A DNA stretch of 64,000 nt, taken from contig NC_015740.1 in assembly GCF_000219605.1 (NCBI RefSeq), positions 3,224,001-3,288,000 of the forward strand. The letters are read 5' to 3'. Position numbers and translations under genes: made by a program. The notes under the pieces were generated by a model. That model was given only the letters and a program-made list of their open reading frames with translations. It was not told the DNA's origin and did no database searches. Below, piece after piece: positions 57,725 through 64,000 of the stretch. The first letter of the stretch is position 1, and each line of letters opens with the position of its first letter. Source of the DNA: Stutzerimonas stutzeri (GTDB taxonomy: Bacteria > Pseudomonadota > Gammaproteobacteria > Pseudomonadales > Pseudomonadaceae).

Positions 57725-58860
57725 AGTCGTTCCGCCGCCTGACGCAGCGTCTCCTCTCGTTTGGCAAAGCAGAAGCGCACCAGCCTGAGATCGGCCGGCG
57801 CATCCTGGTAGAACAACGAGATCGGGATGCTCGCCACACCGTGCTCGCGGGTCAGCCATTCGGCCATGGCGACGTCGTCGAGGTCGGGGCGGATCGCCGA
57901 GTAATCGGCCAGCTGGAAGTAGGTGCCAGCGGCGCGGGTGAAGCGGAAGCGGGAGCCAGCCAGCAGGTCGCAGAACAGATCGCGCTTGGCCTGATAGAAC
58001 GCTGGCAGCTCGGAGATGTGTTCCGGATACGCCGCCATGAAGTCAGCCAGCGCCCATTGCAGTGGCGTGACGCCGGTAAAGCTGACGTACTGATGCACCT
58101 TGCGCAGTTCGCTGCTGAGCGACGCCGGCGCCACCACGTAACCGGTCTTCCAGCCGGTGACGTGATAGGTCTTGCCGAACGAGCTGACGACAAAGGCACG
58201 CTGATACAGCTCCTCGTGACGCAGCACGCTGGCGTGCTCCCGGCCGTCGAAGACCAGGTGCTCGTAAACCTCGTCGCTGAGCAGGTAGATGTCGCGCTCG
58301 CGGATCAGTGCTGCCAGTCGATCCAGATCGCCACCATCGATCAACGCGCCGCTGGGATTGTGCGGGGTGTTGAGCACGATCATCCGCGTGCGGGGGGTTA
58401 TGGCGTCGGCCAGGCGCTGCCAGTCGATCCGGAAGTCCGGAAGGCTCAGCTGCTGGTGGATACAGGTGCCCCCGGCCAGTTGCACGGACGGCTCGTAACT
58501 GTCGTAGCAGGGATCGAACACGATCACCTCGTCGCCTGGGCGGACCACCGCCTGGATCGCGCAGAAGATCGCCTGGGTGGCGCCAGGGGTGATGGTGATT
58601 TCGCTGGCGACGTCCACCTGCCGTCCGTACAGGCCGGCCACCTTGGCCGCCACCTGCTCGCGCAGCGCCGGCAGGCCGGCCATCGGGGCGTACTGGTTGT
58701 GGCCCGCCATGACGTGGCGCGTAAGGGCTTCGCGCAACGCCTCGGGGCCATCGAAGTCGGGAAAGCCCTGGGAGAGATTCAAGGCACCGGTGTCGGCAGC
58801 GAGCTGCGACATGGTGGTGAAGATGGTCGTGCCGACATTGGGCAATTTACTGGTGAGCAT
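57712..58860 (-). CDS. Methionine/aromatic aminotransferase (YbdL-like)
   Basis: A 382-residue class I/II PLP enzyme. The start KLPNVGTTIFTTMSQLAAD, NLSQGFPDFDGP and HNQYAPMAGLPALREQVA match the YbdL/glutamine transaminase K group. The PLP lysine is in SSFGKTYHVTGWKTGY and the Arg anchor in LRLVRFCFAK. It would transaminate the methionine keto acid (KMTB), with the omega-amidase downstream pulling the reaction by removing the keto-amide. Starts with ATG at 58860. Confidence 0.93.
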   Translation of the reverse strand: MLTSKLPNVGTTIFTTMSQLAADTGALNLSQGFPDFDGPEALREALTRHVMAGHNQYAPMAGLPALREQVAAKVAGLYGRQVDVASEITITPGATQAIFCAIQAVVRPGDEVIVFDPCYDSYEPSVQLAGGTCIHQQLSLPDFRIDWQRLADAITPRTRMIVLNTPHNPSGALIDGGDLDRLAALIRERDIYLLSDEVYEHLVFDGREHASVLRHEELYQRAFVVSSFGKTYHVTGWKTGYVVAPASLSSELRKVHQYVSFTGVTPLQWALADFMAAYPEHISELPAFYQAKRDLFCDLLAGSRFRFTRAAGTYFQLADYSAIRPDLDDVAMAEWLTREHGVASIPISLFYQDAPADLRLVRFCFAKREETLRQAAERLCAI

Positions 58861-59019
58861 GACGATCGTCCGACAGGCCTGCCGTTTGAGAGTCGGCAGC
58901 GAAGACCGACAGGATAGCCGATGAGCGCGACCCGATACGAGACGCGCCGGCCGACGGCCTGTTCAGGCTGCTACAGTTCAGGCAATGGCCAACCCGTCAT
59001 CGACCCTCAAGGAACTGCC

Positions 59020-59814
59020 ATGTCGAACCTTTCCGTCAGCGACCTGTGGAACGAGCTGCGCGCACAGGCGCAACGTGCCCTGGACACCGAGCCGACCCTG
59101 GCCACGATCGTCCGCCAGACCATCCTCGATCAGCCGGACTTCGGTGGCGCGCTCGCCCACCGCATCGGCCATGCCCTGGCCGACAGCATCGAACAGAGCC
59201 ACACCCTGACCGATCGCTTCGCCGGGCTGCACCACCAGCTGCCTGTGCTGGCCGAGACGGCCTGCTGCGACCTGCAGGCGATCGTCAGCCGCGACCCCGC
59301 ATTCGACAGTGCACTGGAGGTCTTCCTGTTCTCCAAAGGCTTTCTGGCATTGCAGGCGTACCGCATCGGGCATCAGCTGCACGGTCGCGGCGAGCGCTTG
59401 CTGGCGATGTACATCCAGGCACGCTGCAACGAACGCCTCGGCATCGACATCAATCCGGCCAGCCGTATCGGCAGCGGCATCATGCTCGACCATGGCACCG
59501 GAATCGTCATCGGCGAGACGGCCGTGGTCGGCGACGATGTGTCGATTCTGCAGGGCGTGACCCTGGGCGGAACCGGCAAGGAAGGTGGCGACCGTCATCC
59601 GAAGGTTCGCAGCGGCGTGATGATCGGCGCGGGCGCGAAGATTCTCGGCAACATCGAGATTGGCGAGGGGGCCAAGGTGGGTGCCGGCAGCATCGTGCTG
59701 CACCCCGTTGCGCCGCATACCACCGTGGTCGGCAACCCAGCCCGCCAGGTCGGCAAACCGCGCCACGCACGACCGGCCCTGGACATGGACCAGTCGTTCG
59801 ACGGCGACAGCTGA
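59020..59814 (+). CDS. cysE: Serine O-acetyltransferase
   Basis: A 264-residue hexapeptide acetyltransferase that makes O-acetylserine for cysteine synthesis. An N-terminal helical domain (VSDLWNELRAQAQRALDTEP) leads to the left-handed beta helix with hexapeptides (GIDINPASRIGSGIMLDHGT, then VVGDDVSILQGVTLGGTGKE). The catalytic His is in LDHGTG. The ATG at 59020 follows AAGGAA. No cysK is adjacent. The short C-terminal tail does not end in the usual Ile that binds CysK. Confidence 0.95.
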   Translation: MSNLSVSDLWNELRAQAQRALDTEPTLATIVRQTILDQPDFGGALAHRIGHALADSIEQSHTLTDRFAGLHHQLPVLAETACCDLQAIVSRDPAFDSALEVFLFSKGFLALQAYRIGHQLHGRGERLLAMYIQARCNERLGIDINPASRIGSGIMLDHGTGIVIGETAVVGDDVSILQGVTLGGTGKEGGDRHPKVRSGVMIGAGAKILGNIEIGEGAKVGAGSIVLHPVAPHTTVVGNPARQVGKPRHARPALDMDQSFDGDS

Positions 59815-59898
59815 GGCATCACCGAGCCCACACGTGGGGCCGACAGCGGGAATGGGAGGAAACACCCGCCCAGTTCCCAAGCTTGCAGAAATGCGCGA

Positions 59899-61398
59899 TC
59901 AGCGCTTTTTGTCGCGGCGCTTCTTCTCGGCCTTCTTGTGGTGGGACATGAGACGCCGCTTCTTGTTGACCTGGCGGTCGGTGAGCGTGTTCTTCTTGCC
60001 CTCGTAGGGATTGTCGCCGCCCTTGTACTCGATGCGGATCGGCGTACCGACCAGCTTCAGTACACGCCGATAGGTGTTCTCCAGGTAGCGCGTGTAGGAC
60101 TTGGGCACCGCATCGACCTGGTTGCCGTGGATGACGATCAGCGGCGGGTTGGCGCCACCCAGGTGCGCATAGCGCAACTTGATGCGCCGGCTGTTGACCA
60201 TCGGCGGCTGGTGCTCGCGCACGGCGTCCTCGAGGATCTGCGTCAGGCGGCTGGTCGGCCAGCGGGTGATCGCCGACTTGAACGCGGCCTGCACCGACTT
60301 GTAGAGGTGCCCGACGCCAGTGCCATGCTTGGCTGAGATGAAATGGATATCGGCGTAGTCGACGAAGAACAGCCGGCGCTCCAGCTCCGTCTTCACGTAG
60401 TCCTTCTCGCCCTGCTCCATGCCGTCCCACTTGTTCAGCGCGATGACCAGCGCACGGCCGGTCTCCAGCACGAAGCCCAGCAGGTTGAGATCGTGCTCGA
60501 CGACACCTTCGCGGGCATCCATGACGAAGATCACCACGTTGGCGTCCTGGATCGCCTGCAGCGTCTTGACCACCGAGAACTTTTCCACCGCCTCGAAGAT
60601 CTTGCCGCGACGACGTACGCCGGCGGTGTCGATCAGGGTGTACTTTTCCTCGTCGCGCTCGAAGGGGATGTAGATGCTGTCGCGCGTGGTGCCGGCCTGA
60701 TCGTAGACGATGACCCGCTCTTCACCGAGCATGCGGTTGACCAGAGTCGACTTGCCGACGTTGGGCCGCCCGATGATGGCGATCTTGATGCCTTCCTTCT
60801 CGCTCGGGCCCGGAATGCGCTTGGGCTCCTGGCCTTCGGCTACCACTTCCTCGCCTTCCGCGAGCTCCCCGCCCTCCTCGCCTTCCGCGTTCTCGTCGGC
60901 GTTGTCCTTGGGGAAAATGCCCAGCGCCTGCTCGAGCATGTGGCTGATGCCACGACCGTGGGCGGCAGCGATCGGCAGCGCATCACCCAGGCCCAGCGGA
61001 CTGAATTCCGCGCGGGCAATATCCGGATCGACGCTGTCGACCTTGTTGGCCACCAGGAAGCAACGCTTGTTCCGCTTGCGCAGGTGTTCGCCGATCATCT
61101 GGTCCGCCGCGGTCAGCCCGGCGCGGGAGTCGACCATGAACAGGACGGCATCGGCTTCCTCGATGGCCTGTAGCGACTGCTCGGCCATCTTCGCATCGAT
61201 GCCTTCCTCGTCACCGGAAATACCACCGGTGTCGATCACGATGTAGGTGCGCCCCTGCCACTTGGCCTCGCCGTACTGGCGATCGCGGGTCAGCCCGGCG
61301 TACTCGGCGACGATGGCATCGCGGCTCTTGGTCAGGCGATTGAACAGGGTGGATTTGCCGACATTCGGGCGACCCACCAGGGCGATTACGGGAACCAT
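59899..61398 (-). CDS. der: GTPase Der (EngA), ribosome assembly
   Basis: A 499-residue protein with two tandem GTPase domains, both with P-loop GRPNVGKST (near residues 9 and 212), and a C-terminal KH domain. It acts in 50S subunit maturation. The linker is unusually long and acidic: [20 protein letters not shown] and on to about residue 195. The tail is strongly basic ([15 protein letters not shown]). The ATG at 61398 after GGAGAG is preferred to one 12 bp upstream. Last gene of the hisS-yfgM-bamB-der run. Confidence 0.97.
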   Translation of the reverse strand: MVPVIALVGRPNVGKSTLFNRLTKSRDAIVAEYAGLTRDRQYGEAKWQGRTYIVIDTGGISGDEEGIDAKMAEQSLQAIEEADAVLFMVDSRAGLTAADQMIGEHLRKRNKRCFLVANKVDSVDPDIARAEFSPLGLGDALPIAAAHGRGISHMLEQALGIFPKDNADENAEGEEGGELAEGEEVVAEGQEPKRIPGPSEKEGIKIAIIGRPNVGKSTLVNRMLGEERVIVYDQAGTTRDSIYIPFERDEEKYTLIDTAGVRRRGKIFEAVEKFSVVKTLQAIQDANVVIFVMDAREGVVEHDLNLLGFVLETGRALVIALNKWDGMEQGEKDYVKTELERRLFFVDYADIHFISAKHGTGVGHLYKSVQAAFKSAITRWPTSRLTQILEDAVREHQPPMVNSRRIKLRYAHLGGANPPLIVIHGNQVDAVPKSYTRYLENTYRRVLKLVGTPIRIEYKGGDNPYEGKKNTLTDRQVNKKRRLMSHHKKAEKKRRDKKR

Positions 61399-61433
61399 GC
61401 GGCTCTCCACTGCGATATTTCAGAAAACACGAA

Positions 61434-61483
61434 GGCCGCTGCAGGGCAGCGGCCGAATATTCATGGCTCCGCCAGGCGGAGCC
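61434..61483 (-). terminator. Paired hairpins between bamB and der
   Basis: Two hairpins lie here: 61434-61454 (GGCCGCTGC/GCAGCGGCC) and 61465-61483 (GGCTCCGCC/GGCGGAGCC). On the minus strand the former is followed by TTCGTGTTTTC. They may give partial termination so that der is made at a lower level than bamB. Confidence 0.6.
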
Positions 61484-61500
61484 GCGGGTCCAGCAGGCGG

Positions 61501-62649
61501 TCAGTCGGCCTGACGAATCGTCAGTGCGACCAGCTTGCCGTCATTGCCGAAAGCATACAGCCAGTCGCCCTCGACCACCGGGCGAGCCCGGACGCCGGAG
61601 CTGTCGACCCGCTCACGGGCGACGAAGCGGCCATCTACCTGACTCAGGAAGTGCAGGTAGCCCTCGACATCACCGACCACCACGTAGCTGGACAACACGG
61701 CAGGAGCCGACAGCTGACGACGCGCCAGCGACTCGTTGCGCCACAGCGCAGTGGTGGAGCGCTCGTCGATGCCCTCGACAGTACCGTCGGCCAGGCTCAG
61801 GTAGACACTGCCGTAGCCCAGCGCCACACCGGAGTAGCTCGACGCGTCACGCTGCCAGAGCACGCGGCCGGTCTCCAGTTCCAGCGCCGCAGCGCGCCCC
61901 TGGTAGGTCGCCACGTAGAGGGTGCCACCGGAGAGCAGCAGCCCACCGTCGATGTCCACAACCCGCTCCAGTTCGGACCGGCCCTGCGGGATGGCGACCC
62001 GCTGCTCCCATACCGGCAAGCCGCGACGGGTATCCAGCGCGATCACCTTGCCACTGGACAGACCGGCGATGGCCAGCTGATTGGTCAGCAGCGGTGCACC
62101 GGTACCCCGCAACGTCAGCACCGCCGGCGAGCTTTCGTAGCTCCAGCGTTGTGCGCCGGTGTCGATCTCCAGAGCGATCAGCCGGTCATCCTGGGTCTGC
62201 ACCAGCACGATATCGCCGTTCACGGCGGGGGCGGCCAGCACTTCGCTGCTGACCTGGCTGCGCCAGCGCTCTTCACCGGTGCTGACATCCAGCGCCAGCA
62301 CTTCACCGCGCAGGGTGCCGATCAGCACCAGGCCGTAGCCGGCACCCACCGCACCGGAAACCGGCTTGTCGAGCTTCTTCTTCCAGTTGACCTTGCCAGT
62401 CAACCGATCCATGGACACCACCAGACCTTCGACGTCTGCGGCATAGATCTGGTCGCCATAGACCACCGGGGTCAGCAGGTTGTAGGTCTTGCCCTGCCCT
62501 TCGCCGATAGAACGACTCCACTCCTTCTTCAGCGAGATCTCCGCATCGAACTTGGTCAGCTCCGCCGGCTCTGGCTCTTTGGAACTATTGCTGCTGCAAC
62601 CTGCGGCCAGTACGGCCAGGGTCAGCAATGCTGCAGTCTTCCAGCGCAT
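61501..62649 (-). CDS. bamB: Outer-membrane assembly lipoprotein BamB
   Basis: A 382-residue lipoprotein of the beta-barrel assembly machine. The signal sequence ends at the lipobox LAAGC (Cys18). The rest is an eight-bladed propeller of PQQ-like repeats, visible as recurring VLALDVSTGEERWR, LIALEIDTGAQRWSY and VIALDTRRGLPVWEQ segments. The family length is about 380-390. GGGGAGG precedes the ATG. It starts 3 bp after the yfgM stop. Confidence 0.97.
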   Translation of the reverse strand: MRWKTAALLTLAVLAAGCSSNSSKEPEPAELTKFDAEISLKKEWSRSIGEGQGKTYNLLTPVVYGDQIYAADVEGLVVSMDRLTGKVNWKKKLDKPVSGAVGAGYGLVLIGTLRGEVLALDVSTGEERWRSQVSSEVLAAPAVNGDIVLVQTQDDRLIALEIDTGAQRWSYESSPAVLTLRGTGAPLLTNQLAIAGLSSGKVIALDTRRGLPVWEQRVAIPQGRSELERVVDIDGGLLLSGGTLYVATYQGRAAALELETGRVLWQRDASSYSGVALGYGSVYLSLADGTVEGIDERSTTALWRNESLARRQLSAPAVLSSYVVVGDVEGYLHFLSQVDGRFVARERVDSSGVRARPVVEGDWLYAFGNDGKLVALTIRQAD

Positions 62650-62652
62650 CGG

Positions 62653-63294
62653 TTACGCCTCCCCTCGGGCCAGATCATCCAGTTTCATTTGCAGACCGCC
62701 AATGGCCGCATCCTGGGACAGCGACTCCTTGGCCTTGCTGTAAGCGGCGTGCGCCTCGTCGTTACGGCCGAGCTGCACCAGCAGATCGCCGCGCAGTTCC
62801 TCACGGCTGGCTACGAAGGCGGCATCCACCTTGCCATCGAGCAGCTTGATCGCCTCGTCGGCCTTGTCCTGCGCTGCCAGCACACGTGCCAGACGCTGGC
62901 GCGCCAGCTCGTCCAGCGTCTTGTCCGCAGGCTTGTCGACGATGGCGCGCAGCTCGCTGGCGGCCTCGTCCAGGCGGCCGGATTCCACCGCCACCTTGGC
63001 CACGAACAGGCTGCCGTACTGCGCATAGTGCGTACCGGCAAAGTCCTTCTTCAGCAGATTGCCCAGCCGCGACACTTCGGCGGCATCAGCCTCGCCGGAT
63101 TCCAGGGCGGCGCCGAGCAGTTGCTGATAAACCACCGAGGCGCTCTGCGCCTGATTGATCTGGTGCTTCTGCCAGAACTGCCAGCCGAACACCAACACCA
63201 GGGCGATCACGGCACCCAGCACAAGCGGCTTGCCGTTGCGCTGCCACCAGTCTTTGATCTGCGCCAGTTGTTCTTCTTCAGTACCCGAGGTCAC
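62653..63294 (-). CDS. yfgM: YfgM-like ancillary SecYEG translocon protein
   Basis: A 213-residue membrane-anchored protein. A cytoplasmic N-terminus (TSGTEEEQLAQIKDWWQRNG) is followed by one TM helix (KPLVLGAVIALVLVFGWQFW, about 22-41), then a periplasmic TPR-like domain (DEAASELRAIVDKPADKTLD). YfgM links SecYEG to periplasmic chaperones. The start is GTG at 63294 with AAAGGAG upstream. It lies between hisS and bamB, as in many gammaproteobacteria. Confidence 0.93.
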   Translation of the reverse strand: MTSGTEEEQLAQIKDWWQRNGKPLVLGAVIALVLVFGWQFWQKHQINQAQSASVVYQQLLGAALESGEADAAEVSRLGNLLKKDFAGTHYAQYGSLFVAKVAVESGRLDEAASELRAIVDKPADKTLDELARQRLARVLAAQDKADEAIKLLDGKVDAAFVASREELRGDLLVQLGRNDEAHAAYSKAKESLSQDAAIGGLQMKLDDLARGEA

Positions 63295-63321
63295 GCTGTC
63301 ACTCCTTTTATTCGCTAAGTC

Positions 63322-64000
63322 TCAGACCTGCTCGAGGCAGGCAGCCAGACGCTCGGGCAGAGCATCCCAGGCAATGCTTTGTTGCTCGCTGTCATCGCGC
63401 AGCGGCTTGCAACCTACCACGCGCCCTGCCAGTTCGTCGTCACCCAGAATCAGCGCATAGCGCGCTCCGCTCTTGTCGGCCTTCTTGAACTGACTCTTGA
63501 AGCTGCCACCGCCAGCGTTGACCAGCAGGCGCAGCCCCGGCAGTTCATCACGCAGACGTTCGGCCAGCGCCAGTGCCGCCAGCTCGGCGGCCTCGCCGAA
63601 TGCACAGATGTAGGCATGCGGTGCCAGGTTCAACGTCTCCGGCACCAGGCCGAGCGTTTCCAGCAACAGCACCAGACGCTCGACGCCCATGGCGAAGCCG
63701 ACACCCGGCGTCGGCTTGCCGCCGAACTGGCTGACCAGACCGTCGTAACGCCCACCGGCACAGACCGTGCCTTGCGCGCCGAGCTTGTCGGTAACCCACT
63801 CGAACACGGTGCGGCCGTAGTAATCCAGTCCACGGACCAGTTTGGGATTGATCTCGTAGGCGATGCCGACCGCATCCAGACGGGCCTTGAGCCCTTCGAA
63901 ATGCGCCCGCGACTCCTCGTCCAGATAGTCGTGCAGGGTCGGTGCATCGGTCAGCAAGGCCTGGGTGTGGGCGTTCTTGCTGTCGAGGATGCGCAGCGGA
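63322..64000 (-). CDS. hisS: Histidine--tRNA ligase, C-terminal part
   Basis: Only the last 226 codons are in the window; the gene enters from the right edge. The translation begins [20 protein letters not shown], a typical HisRS sequence, and includes the class II motif [28 protein letters not shown] and [16 protein letters not shown] (motif 3). The C-terminal anticodon-binding domain runs from about [13 protein letters not shown] to the stop. First gene of the leftward hisS-yfgM-bamB-der group. Confidence 0.98.
   Translation of the reverse strand, partial: PLRILDSKNAHTQALLTDAPTLHDYLDEESRAHFEGLKARLDAVGIAYEINPKLVRGLDYYGRTVFEWVTDKLGAQGTVCAGGRYDGLVSQFGGKPTPGVGFAMGVERLVLLLETLGLVPETLNLAPHAYICAFGEAAELAALALAERLRDELPGLRLLVNAGGGSFKSQFKKADKSGARYALILGDDELAGRVVGCKPLRDDSEQQSIAWDALPERLAACLEQV

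Overview
This is a GC-rich chromosomal window from a Pseudomonas-type gammaproteobacterium, most likely of the P. stutzeri (Stutzerimonas) group. The evidence is protein-level similarity and gene order: gltX beside tRNA-Ala/Glu genes, argF beside an ABC ATPase, tadA, a multicopper oxidase, guaA/guaB, xseA, an OprC-type receptor, leuA and hisS-yfgM-bamB-der. From memory, much of the right half follows the P. aeruginosa order. No database was consulted.

Layout. 1-4.9 kb: the start of an Hsp70-like gene, a complete ISL3-family insertion sequence with an 8-base target duplication, then an MFS transporter, a frameshifted hydroxypyruvate isomerase gene and a tartronate-semialdehyde reductase. 5-10 kb: uppP, a small unknown gene and a four-gene phosphonate/selenate-type ABC importer. 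10-15.3 kb: the complete high-affinity branched-chain amino acid importer braCDEFG. 15.4-19.4 kb: a dienelactone hydrolase, a zinc-ribbon protein, a META lipoprotein, an unannotated sigma-54 promoter plus terminator that look like a small RNA gene, dinB, a small exported protein and a thioesterase. 19.5-26.7 kb: a duplicated tRNA Ala-Glu array with its own promoter, gltX, uvrB, an aromatic aminotransferase, tRNA-Asn whose 3' end is repeated 150 bp downstream, a VanZ-like protein and grxD. 26.9-31 kb: argF, an Fbp-type ATPase, tadA and a multicopper oxidase.

31-37.4 kb is the most distinctive accessory block. A LysR regulator is divergent from an operon encoding one periplasmic binding protein, two permeases, an argininosuccinate lyase-like enzyme and two ATPases. 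It lies between the multicopper oxidase and guaA, genes I recall as adjacent in P. aeruginosa, so it looks like an inserted catabolic cassette for an amino-acid-like compound.

37.4-50.5 kb: guaBA, a zinc-ribbon protein, xseA, an M23 peptidase, an isochorismatase-family hydrolase, a YbdG-like mechanosensitive channel, a 121-bp inverted-repeat element, an OprC-like copper receptor with its DUF2946 partner, and leuA. 50.6-59.8 kb: a zinc alcohol dehydrogenase, a DMT exporter, endonuclease I, two small membrane proteins, a methyltransferase with a signal peptide, an APC permease, a methionine aminotransferase/omega-amidase pair and cysE. 59.9-64 kb: der, bamB, yfgM and the 3' part of hisS, read leftward as one operon.

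No CRISPR array, prophage, restriction system or antiphage island was seen. The items most worth following are the sigma-54-driven RNA candidate, the ArgH-like lyase/ABC cassette and the exported methyltransferase.
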